A DNA stretch of 11,442 nt from Chloroflexota bacterium (GTDB lineage Bacteria > Chloroflexota > Dehalococcoidia > Lucifugimonadales > JACPCL1). The notes under the pieces were generated by a model, which saw only the letters and a program-made list of their open reading frames with translations, was not told the DNA's origin and did not search any database. Position numbers and translations under genes: made by a program. Below are positions 5,735 to 11,442 of this stretch, in pieces. The stretch covers positions 1 through 11,442 of the forward strand of contig JACQUH010000265.1 of assembly GCA_016210375.1 (NCBI GenBank), given 5' to 3'. How positions within the stretch are numbered: position 1 is the first letter of the stretch; each line of letters opens with the position of its first letter.

Positions 5735-6829
5735 ATGAAGGCAGCCGTTCTGTACGAGGCCAACCAGCCCCTGGTGCTGGAAGACATTGAGCTGGACCCT
5801 CCCAAGGCCGGGGAGGTGCACGTGAAAATCGGCGCCGCAGGCATCTGCCGCAGCGACCTGCACGTGATGAAGGGAGAGGCCAACCACCTGCTGCCGGCAG
5901 TGCTGGGGCACGAAGGCTCCGGCACCGTGCTGGACGTCGGCCCTGGCGTCAGCCGCGTGAGGCCGGGCGACCGGGTCATCCTCTCCTTCGTCCCCTACTG
6001 TGGCCACTGCCACTTCTGCCTTACCGGGCGCGCCAACCTGTGCGACCTCCACGGCGCGACACCAGGCACGCTGTTTGATAAGACCACCCGCCTGCACAAG
6101 GGGGCGCAGCGCATCCATCACTACGGCAAGGTGGCCTGCTTTGCCCAGGAGGCCGTGGTTCCAGAGACCGGCTGCATCCCCGTAGCGAAGGACTTCCCAC
6201 TGCCCCAGGCCGCCCTCATCGGCTGCTGCGTCACCACCGGCGTGGGAGCCGCCATGTTCAACGCGAAGATAACCCCCGGCAGCACCGTGGCCGTCGTCGG
6301 CTGCGGCGGCGTGGGCCTCAACGTCGTCCAGGGCGCTCGGTTGCTGAACGCCGGCAAGGTTATCGCCGTGGACATCAACGAGGGCAAGCTGGAGTTCGCC
6401 ATGGGCTTCGGCGCCACCCACACCGTCAACCCGACCCTCCGGGACCCCGTGGCGGCTATCAAAGAGCTGACCGGCGGCCTAGGCGCCGACTACACCTTTG
6501 AGGTCTTCGGCTCCTCTGAGACCCTCCTCACCGCCTACAACGCAGCCCGCAAGGGAGGCACTGTCGTCGTCGTCGGCCTCGCCCCCGTGGGGGACAACGC
6601 CGCCATAGACCCCGTGGCCCTGGTGCGCCAGGAGAAGACGCTCAAGGGGTGCTATTACGGCAGCTCCCGCCCGGCCCTGGACATGCCGGTGATGGTGCAG
6701 CTTTACCAGGCAGGCAAGCTGGACATAGATGGCCTGATCACCCGCACCTACCGCCTGGACCAGATCAACCAGGCTTACAGGGACATAGACGGCGGCGAGG
6801 CGGGCCGAGGGGTGATCACCCAGTTCTAG
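5735..6829 (+). CDS. Zinc-dependent alcohol dehydrogenase (MDR family)
   Basis: A 364-residue medium-chain dehydrogenase that would oxidise an alcohol or reduce an aldehyde with NAD(H) in the cytosol; the substrate is unknown. Catalytic zinc ligands are visible: C38 (GICRSD), H59 with E60 (GHEGSG) and C164 (GCCVTTG). The structural zinc set is complete: C89, C92, C95 and C103 (CGHCHFCLTGRANLC). The coenzyme fold has GCGGVG at 189-194 and D213 ending its second strand (VIAVDIN), which favours NAD over NADP. Length and domain order are typical of the class III/aryl-alcohol dehydrogenase branch. The start at 5735 has GAAGGAG seven bases upstream. It begins a likely operon with the DUF2148 gene (44 bases downstream) and an MFS gene. 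Confidence 0.93.
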   Translation: MKAAVLYEANQPLVLEDIELDPPKAGEVHVKIGAAGICRSDLHVMKGEANHLLPAVLGHEGSGTVLDVGPGVSRVRPGDRVILSFVPYCGHCHFCLTGRANLCDLHGATPGTLFDKTTRLHKGAQRIHHYGKVACFAQEAVVPETGCIPVAKDFPLPQAALIGCCVTTGVGAAMFNAKITPGSTVAVVGCGGVGLNVVQGARLLNAGKVIAVDINEGKLEFAMGFGATHTVNPTLRDPVAAIKELTGGLGADYTFEVFGSSETLLTAYNAARKGGTVVVVGLAPVGDNAAIDPVALVRQEKTLKGCYYGSSRPALDMPVMVQLYQAGKLDIDGLITRTYRLDQINQAYRDIDGGEAGRGVITQF

Positions 6830-6846
6830 GAAGCGCGAAGAGGGTG

Positions 6847-6863
6847 CAGCACGGCGGGTGCTG
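6847..6863 (+). promoter_or_regulatory. Small hairpin before the DUF2148 ribosome site
   Basis: CAGCAC (6847-6852) pairs perfectly with GTGCTG (6858-6863) around GGCGG, ending one base before the GGAGG (6865-6869) of the next gene. It could tune translation or mark an mRNA processing point within the operon; it may also be chance in GC-rich DNA. Confidence 0.3.
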
Positions 6864-6873
6864 TGGAGGCATC

Positions 6874-7641
6874 ATGCAACAGTCAAAATCCACATCTCAC
6901 CTCACCTACGATGACATTCGCCTGGACACCGTCCGGCAGGTTGCAAAGCTTATGGCTGCAGCAGCGGTCACTGCGCCCAAGTCCGGGGGTCAGCTATTCA
7001 TGCGGGGCGCTCCTTTGTTCATTGAAACAGTGATAGTAGATGACAAGGAAACCCTCAAAGCGCTGGCTGCATGGCTCCGTTCCCGAGGTAAGGACCGCCA
7101 GGAAGCCATCTGGTTTCGTGATGCAGAGGTGGCAGAGAAGCTGGACTGTGTGCTCTTCGTGGGCCTGAAAGACTGGTATCCGCCAGTCTACGACTGCGGC
7201 GCTTGTGGCTACGCTACCTGCGCAGAGTTCATGGAAGCCACGAAGTATCTGCGAGACCAGAGTGAGGCCTACGAGTTCAAAGGCCCCCAGTGCAACCTGC
7301 GGGACATTGACCTGGGCATTGCGGTAGGTTCGGCAGCCAAGACTGCTTCCCTGAACAATGTTGACTGCCGCACTCAGACCCGCATTGCAGTCGCTGCTCG
7401 CAAGCTAGGCATCATCCAGTCAGACGTATCTGTCGCCCTTTCCCTGAGCATCACCCACAAGAACCCCGGATTTGACAACACCATGCCCCAGGTGGATTTT
7501 GCATCTCCAGAGATTCAAGCGCTTCCCCCTTCCCATGTCCTGCCGGTGGCTGCTTCAGGTGGAGTACGGTCAGGTGGGCGGCGTCGGCAGCAACCGGTCA
7601 CGCCACCGCGCAGGCGACAGCGCAGCTCTCCCCAGCCCTAG
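6874..7641 (+). CDS. DUF2148 Fe-S (ferredoxin-domain) protein
   Basis: A 255-residue protein of the DUF2148 family, described as containing a ferredoxin-like domain and of unknown role, frequent in anaerobes and archaea. The cluster-binding cysteines are DCGACGYATCAEF at 107-119 (C108, C111, C116) with C140 in GPQCN, a C-x2-C-x4-C-x23-C pattern as in 4Fe-4S domains of corrinoid proteins. The later NVDCRTQTRIAVAARKLG and LSITHKNPGFD match the usual C-terminal block of the family. Normal members end about there (residue ~210); this one runs about 40 residues further into a Pro/Arg/Ser/Gln-rich tail. The start at 6874 has GGAGG four bases upstream; the frame is open further up, through the ADH gene, but that is overlap. 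It may feed electrons to, or be matured with, the ADH-linked pathway; that is inference from context only. Confidence 0.83.
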   Translation: MQQSKSTSHLTYDDIRLDTVRQVAKLMAAAAVTAPKSGGQLFMRGAPLFIETVIVDDKETLKALAAWLRSRGKDRQEAIWFRDAEVAEKLDCVLFVGLKDWYPPVYDCGACGYATCAEFMEATKYLRDQSEAYEFKGPQCNLRDIDLGIAVGSAAKTASLNNVDCRTQTRIAVAARKLGIIQSDVSVALSLSITHKNPGFDNTMPQVDFASPEIQALPPSHVLPVAASGGVRSGGRRRQQPVTPPRRRQRSSPQP

Positions 7642-7652
7642 AGGAGCGGGCC

Positions 7653-8870
7653 ATGCGTCGTCTGCTCACCCCTTTCCTGATGCTTTGCATGGTGGGCCTT
7701 GTTGCCCGCCTGGGGTATCAGATGGCGCGCAGCCCGGTGCTGCCCCGCTTTGCCCAGGACCTGGGGGCGGCCCCCGAGCTTGTCGGCCTCATCCTCGGCG
7801 CTTCCACCATCACCGGCATCTTCATCAAGCTGCCTGCCGGGGCGCTATCCGATGTCCTGGGCCGCCGCCGCATGATGCTGCTGGGCGCTTTCTTTTTCGC
7901 CTTCCCACCTTTTCTGTACCTCGTGGTGGAAAGCCCCTGTCCCTTGCTGGCCTTACGCTTCTTGCATGGCTTTGCCACCGCCATCTTTAGCCCCGTAGCC
8001 AGCGCCGCGGTAGCAGACCTGTTTGCCGCTGGCCGAGGCGAGCGTCTGGGCTGGTTCGCCTCGGCGAATGAAGTCGGCAGCGCAACGGCCCCTGTGCTTG
8101 GCGGTATCATTCTTAGCTTCACCGCTCAGAACTATGACCTGGTCTTCCTGCTTGTGGCGGCTCTCGGATTGCTCACGTTCTTGCTGGTCTTGCTCTTGCC
8201 TGTGGGGAGCGCAAGCAACCGTGTTCCGGTAAAGGACGGTGAAAGCCGCTGGCAGCAGTTCCGCTCGGCAATCGTCCAGGTGGTCAGCGACCGTCAAGTG
8301 CTGTCGGCTTCCAGCATGGAGGCCGCCCTGTTCCTGAGTGTAGGCGCCCTGGTAGGGTTCCTGCCACTCTACGCCACCCAGGTGGCCGGTCTGAGCGATG
8401 CACAGGTGGGAGTGGTCCTCGGCTGCCAGCTTGTGACAGCTCTGGCAGGCAAGCCTCTTGCGGGCCGCCTTTCGGACCGGGTCGGACGGAAACCCATGAT
8501 CCTGGCAGGACTCCTCCTGTGCGCGCTGATGTTGCCTTTGATCGGGATGACCCGGCAGTTCATCCTGCTGGTAGTAGAGGGCGCGTTGTTTGGGTTGGGG
8601 ATGGCGGTGGTAACCCCGGCCACCACGGCCCTTGTCGCCGACCTGAGCAAGGCAGGCGGCCATGGTGCGGCGTTAGGGGTCTTTGGGACCATATGGGACA
8701 TGGGTGAAGCCCTGGGCCCTATCCTGGTGGGAGTGCTTATCGGGACATTCGCGGCGGCTGCTAACGCCTACCTGCCTACCTTTACCGTTGTATCTGGGGT
8801 GATGTTAGTATCGGCGCTTGTCTTTGCCGCAACAGTCCATGCCCCTGGGATGCGTGGCGTTCAGCTTTAG
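7653..8870 (+). CDS. MFS transporter, 12 helices
   Basis: A 405-residue major facilitator superfamily permease. Motif A appears in both halves: GALSDVLGRRR at 63-73 after helix 2 and GRLSDRVGRKP in the second half, the internal repeat expected of a 12-helix carrier. A central loop with NRVPVKDGESRWQQFRSA separates the halves. It would export or import a small solute, perhaps a substrate or product of the upstream ADH; the substrate cannot be told. Its start is 11 bases past the DUF2148 stop, with GAGGAG overlapping that stop codon, so the two are very likely translationally linked. Its stop (8868-8870) abuts the stop of the convergent exoA. Unlike the MFS gene at 66-1601, it has no N-terminal extension. 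Confidence 0.92.
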   Translation: MRRLLTPFLMLCMVGLVARLGYQMARSPVLPRFAQDLGAAPELVGLILGASTITGIFIKLPAGALSDVLGRRRMMLLGAFFFAFPPFLYLVVESPCPLLALRFLHGFATAIFSPVASAAVADLFAAGRGERLGWFASANEVGSATAPVLGGIILSFTAQNYDLVFLLVAALGLLTFLLVLLLPVGSASNRVPVKDGESRWQQFRSAIVQVVSDRQVLSASSMEAALFLSVGALVGFLPLYATQVAGLSDAQVGVVLGCQLVTALAGKPLAGRLSDRVGRKPMILAGLLLCALMLPLIGMTRQFILLVVEGALFGLGMAVVTPATTALVADLSKAGGHGAALGVFGTIWDMGEALGPILVGVLIGTFAAAANAYLPTFTVVSGVMLVSALVFAATVHAPGMRGVQL

Positions 8871-9653
8871 CTATCCCGGCAGCTTGAGCCTTAGCCCTAT
8901 GGGGCAGTGGTCTGACCCCATCACCTCGGGCATGATCCAGGCCGACTCCACACCCTCACTGGCGCCCTGGTCAACAAAGAAGTAGTCAATGCGCCAGCCC
9001 ACGTTCCGCTCCCTGGCCCGGCTGATGGTGTCCCACCAGGTGTACTGGCCTGGCTCCTGGTTGAACATCCGAAAGGTGTCCACATACCCCCGCTCCACAA
9101 AGCGGTCCATCCACTCCCGCTCCATGGGCAGGAAGCCGGAGGTCTTGGCGTTCTCCCTGGGCCGTGCGATGTCTATCTCCTTGTGGGCGGTGTTCACGTC
9201 GCCGCACACCACGATGCGCCGGCCTTGGGCCTTCATGCCTTCCACGAACTCCAGGAAAGCCTCGTAGAAGCGCATCTTGTAGTCCAGCCGCTCCTGGCCC
9301 GTGCGCCCGTTGGGGAAGTAGATGTTCATCAGCACAAGATGGCCGTAGTCGGCGATGATGATACGGCCCTCGTTGTCAAACTCATCACCTCCGAAGCCGT
9401 AGAGGACCGACTGAGGTTCCGTTTTGGTGTACAGCATCACGCCGCTATACCCCTTGCGCTGGGCGGACGACACGTACAGGTGGTAGCCTGGGACCTGGCG
9501 CAGGTCTTCCGGCACCTGGTCCTCCGATAGCTTGGACTCCTGGAGGCACAGGATGTCCGGGTCCTCCTGCAAGAACCACTGGAGGAATCCCTTTTTCACC
9601 ACCGCTCGCAGGCCGTTGACGTTCCACGAGAGGAGCTTCCACCTGTTGGCCAT
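8871..9653 (-). CDS. exoA: Exodeoxyribonuclease III / AP endonuclease
   Basis: A 260-residue ExoIII/APE-family enzyme that cuts DNA 5' of abasic sites and removes 3' blocks in base excision repair. All catalytic residues are visible: N11 (SWNVNGLRA), E39 (QESKLS), Y112 (IYFPNG), D152 and N154 (GDVNTAH), and D248/H249 (GSDHCPI). ARPRENAKTSGFLPMEREW at 163-181 is typical of the ExoA branch. I start at the ATG at 9653, with GAGG five bases upstream (minus-strand 9662-9659), rather than the GTG at 9659, which lies inside that site. It begins 13 bases after the TOPRIM-like gene stop on the same strand, so it may be expressed from that operon. Its stop touches that of the convergent MFS gene (TAG|CTA). 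Confidence 0.96.
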   Translation of the reverse strand: MANRWKLLSWNVNGLRAVVKKGFLQWFLQEDPDILCLQESKLSEDQVPEDLRQVPGYHLYVSSAQRKGYSGVMLYTKTEPQSVLYGFGGDEFDNEGRIIIADYGHLVLMNIYFPNGRTGQERLDYKMRFYEAFLEFVEGMKAQGRRIVVCGDVNTAHKEIDIARPRENAKTSGFLPMEREWMDRFVERGYVDTFRMFNQEPGQYTWWDTISRARERNVGWRIDYFFVDQGASEGVESAWIMPEVMGSDHCPIGLRLKLPG

Positions 9654-9666
9654 TCCCACCTCAATG

Positions 9667-10227
9667 CTAGGTTAAGATGTTCACAAGGTAGGCGAAAGTA
9701 GGGCTCTTGCCAGCAATTATTGCGGGATCAACAAGCTTGGCAATCAATGGATCATGCGTTGTTTTGCTAAACTCCTTGTGATAAGCTCGGAACCACCGCC
9801 GTAGTAACTGCGCCGGCTTTGGATGATCTTCTGGATTCCCAGTGTATTTGATCTGTGCGCCTCGGCCTATCACACTTTGCACCGCTAAATGGTCACATGC
9901 AAGCCAGCCCTCCAAAGAATGATCCACTACAATGTAGTTCACAGGCACCCTTATGCCGATCTTAGAAAGTTCATTTTCCTTTTGGAGACATTGCCTTTGC
10001 AGGAGACGGGGGTCCAGCGACTCTGCGTCCAAAAATAGCAGAATCCTTGACGTTTTCCCGTCCTGAGCTAACAACGCCACAATATACTTAGAGATATTTT
10101 CGGTATCCAGCATCTCTCCCTGTGGAACAAGCCGCATATGTATCTTTTCACTTCTACCCAGCTTCCGCAAGATGATGGGGATTGAATCCCTCTCACTTTG
10201 GCCTACCACCATGACGCCCAAGCTCAC
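9667..10227 (-). CDS. DUF4276 / TOPRIM-like partner of the ATPase
   Basis: A 186-residue protein resembling DUF4276, a TOPRIM-related family usually encoded next to AAA/ABC-type ATPases in OLD-, AbiL- or RloAB-like defence pairs. Visible blocks: VVGQSERDSIPIILRKL at 7-23 (the VEGxTE-like first motif), ILLFLDAES at 62-70 (the D-x-D-like strand), VVDHSLEGWL at 100-109 (the family's E-x-W), NPEDHPKP at 131-138 and a closing SPTFAYLVNIL. It would be the nuclease or effector half. The usual first Glu is Val8 and the second Asp of D-x-D is Glu69. The start is uncertain: GTG at 10227 overlaps the ATPase stop as GTGA, implying coupled translation; the ATG at 10212 is the alternative. GC is low compared with neighbours. 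The specific family call is from motif memory, not a search. Confidence 0.72.
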   Translation of the reverse strand: MSLGVMVVGQSERDSIPIILRKLGRSEKIHMRLVPQGEMLDTENISKYIVALLAQDGKTSRILLFLDAESLDPRLLQRQCLQKENELSKIGIRVPVNYIVVDHSLEGWLACDHLAVQSVIGRGAQIKYTGNPEDHPKPAQLLRRWFRAYHKEFSKTTHDPLIAKLVDPAIIAGKSPTFAYLVNILT

Positions 10228-11318
10228 GGCACACCACCAAGGTAGCCGGAGTACCATGCTTTTCCGACACCTAGCTGTTTGATGGCTTCTCTGACTCCCC
10301 GACGTCCTCTCACTGGTTTGACGAGGGTTTTCCCACCAATTTTCTCTACAATAACCAGGGAGTCAGGCGGCATGTGCTCTACCAGATACGGGGAATGCGT
10401 TGTGATAATGACCTGAGTCCTTTTGGAAGCACTGACTATCAGATCCGCTATGTACTCCATGAGGTACGGGTGCAGTTCAGTGTCCGGGGCTTCAATAACC
10501 AGCAGCGTGGGAGGACGAGCGGACAATAGTGCAGTAGCTAGCGCAATAGTAAAAAGCGTACCTTCGGACAGGTTCCATGAGGGTACAGGAATAGGAACGT
10601 CCTGTTCTTTCAATGCTACATAGGTTAGGCCATCGGGCGTGATTGGAGAAAGCAACTTCTCTGTAGAAGGAAGCGTGCTCTTCAGAAACTCTGTGATATC
10701 CTGAAGGGCGGGGGCTTCCTCAGAAAAGAGCGTATGAATTACCGTGGAAACGTTAGAACCATCTTCTTCCAAGTCATATGTTTGCCTTATATTTCGTGGA
10801 GGTCGCATCGAACGAGGGGCCAAACGATAGAACCGCCATCCCTTTATTGACTTTATTTCATTCATATTTGTAAGCTGGGTTATGTATTTAAGCATACTAT
10901 GGCCACTACTGACTACACCGCCAGAAATTATGTCAAAATGCCAATCGCGGAGATTGCGAAAGGCGACGCCTCCCCATTTCTCCTCTTTGAAGCAGCAGTC
11001 ATCGCCTACCAGGCCAAACCGCATAGAATACGTACAACTTTCTTCCTTTTTGCTTGTATCTCTTGCCGTCCACACCACGGCAATCTCAATGTCGCGCTCT
11101 GACTCGCCGCCCCAAACAACGGACTGATAGCCACCGTAGGGCTTCAAAACTCCTGTTACGGCGTCGCCATCAGCCACTACTGCCTTGATAGATGCCAGCG
11201 CTCCAATAATATTGGATTTGCCCGAAGCATTGGGCCCAACCAGCACGTTCAGGGCAGACAGAGAGAGGTCCACCTTTTCCAGGCTCTTATAGTTGCGAAT
11301 GGAGAGCTTGGTAATCAT
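10224..11318 (-). CDS. AAA/ABC-type ATPase of a two-gene OLD-like module
   Basis: A 364-residue SMC/RecF-like ATPase (AAA_15/AAA_21 type). It has the N-terminal KLSIRNYKSLEKVDLSLS, Walker A GPNASGKS at 28-35, an ABC-signature-like LSEGT at 250-254, the Walker B region LLVIEAPDTELHP at 272-283, and the H-loop TTHSPYLV at 306-313. The C-terminus ends LGVGKAWYSGYLGGVP, a pattern I associate with ATPases paired with DUF4276 proteins. Such ATPases sense invading DNA or gate a nuclease partner. The middle (about 60-240) is divergent and could carry the sensing surface. In Walker B the usual D-E is E276-A277, so the catalytic Glu position is Ala. The start is ATG 11318 with AGGA seven bases upstream, eight bases past the upstream gene's stop. 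AT-rich composition suggests acquisition by transfer. Confidence 0.85.
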   Translation of the reverse strand: MITKLSIRNYKSLEKVDLSLSALNVLVGPNASGKSNIIGALASIKAVVADGDAVTGVLKPYGGYQSVVWGGESERDIEIAVVWTARDTSKKEESCTYSMRFGLVGDDCCFKEEKWGGVAFRNLRDWHFDIISGGVVSSGHSMLKYITQLTNMNEIKSIKGWRFYRLAPRSMRPPRNIRQTYDLEEDGSNVSTVIHTLFSEEAPALQDITEFLKSTLPSTEKLLSPITPDGLTYVALKEQDVPIPVPSWNLSEGTLFTIALATALLSARPPTLLVIEAPDTELHPYLMEYIADLIVSASKRTQVIITTHSPYLVEHMPPDSLVIVEKIGGKTLVKPVRGRRGVREAIKQLGVGKAWYSGYLGGVP

Positions 11319-11326
11319 CAGGTTTC

Positions 11327-11442
11327 CTACCCCACTGCGTCCAGGCATTCGTGCAGCGTCTTCGCGATGCAGGTGAAGACCGGCGTGTCGCGCAGAGTAT
11401 AGGCGCTGGCCCTGGCCTCCCGCAACTCCATCACCAGGTCCA
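11327..11442 (-). CDS. C-terminal end of a probable chlorite dismutase/HemQ-family protein
   Basis: An open minus-strand frame entering from the right edge and ending in TAG at 11327-11329. It encodes 37 whole residues: DLVMELREARASAYTLRDTP then VFTCIAKTLHECLDAVG. The pattern of a charged helix, R-x-x-x-A-S-x-Y, then an acidic residue before P-x-F-T and a closing helix resembles the C-terminus of chlorite dismutase-like haem proteins (HemQ, coproheme decarboxylase). With only a tail visible the family call is tentative, but codon use is GC-rich and protein-like, and the next gene begins eight bases later, as expected in an operon. Confidence 0.5.
   Translation of the reverse strand, partial: DLVMELREARASAYTLRDTPVFTCIAKTLHECLDAVG

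Noticed and set aside
5705..6421. Minus-strand frame of 238 codons opposite the ADH gene
   Set aside because: Antisense shadow of a gene with complete zinc and NAD motifs; Ala/Gly/His-rich translation and no family match.
7953..8663. Minus-strand frame of 236 codons opposite the second MFS gene
   Set aside because: Antisense shadow; Gln/His/Glu-rich translation typical of the reverse of membrane-protein codons.
10882..11127. Plus-strand 81-codon frame opposite the ATPase
   Set aside because: Antisense to a well-supported ATPase gene, no ribosome site and no recognisable motif.
1..11442. tRNA, rRNA or insertion-sequence transposase genes
   Set aside because: I looked for TTCRA-type T-arm strings with CCA ends, rRNA-like blocks and transposase motifs by eye and found none that hold up; a covariance-model scan would settle the RNA part.

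Overview
The window is a densely coded, GC-rich stretch of bacterial chromosome. By eye the housekeeping genes are well above 60% GC; one ADH line counted 72%. The gene set is two MFS transporters, a YfcE-like phosphoesterase, a DUF971 protein, a CysB-like LysR regulator, a LOG-fold protein, a zinc alcohol dehydrogenase, a DUF2148 Fe-S protein, exodeoxyribonuclease III and a possible chlorite-dismutase/HemQ tail. Together with the GC-rich intergenic palindromes this suggests a free-living Chloroflexota (Dehalococcoidia/SAR202-like) or a similar environmental lineage. The phylum is an inference from gene style and repeat type, not a proof.

Layout. 1-65: a short dispersed-repeat-like hairpin. 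66-1601 (-): an MFS transporter with an unusual N-terminal extension, divergent from 1904-2491 (+), a metallophosphoesterase with two altered metal-site residues; their promoters share the 300-base gap. 2508-2548: a 19-bp perfect palindrome. 2603-2956 (+): DUF971 protein. 2957-3467: a gene-poor island holding at least four palindromes, two with perfect 20- and 23-bp arms. 3468-3650 (-): a probable 60-residue protein, divergent from 3807-4772 (+), a CysB-like LysR regulator whose last codons contain another long hairpin. 4899-5531 (-): LOG/TIGR00725-type protein, divergent from 5735-6829 (+), a zinc ADH. The ADH is followed closely by 6874-7641 (DUF2148 Fe-S protein) and 7653-8870 (MFS transporter), a likely three-gene operon. 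That operon converges on 8871-9653 (-), exodeoxyribonuclease III, with the two stop codons touching.

The right end is the most interesting part. On the minus strand, reading right to left, come the tail of a probable chlorite dismutase/HemQ gene (11442-11327), an AAA/ABC-type ATPase (11318-10224), a DUF4276/TOPRIM-like partner (10227-9667, overlapping by GTGA) and exoA (9653-8871), all in one orientation with gaps of only about 10 bases. The ATPase/partner pair is much more AT-rich (sampled lines 40-45% GC) than its neighbours. It looks like a horizontally acquired two-gene OLD/RloAB/PARIS-like anti-phage or DNA-processing module set between two ordinary genes. Its Walker B and TOPRIM-like motifs depart from the usual residues, so it may be a divergent or undescribed variant.

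Several promoters that can be read here carry an extended -10 (TGnTATAAT-like) element, and AGGAGG-type ribosome sites settle most starts.
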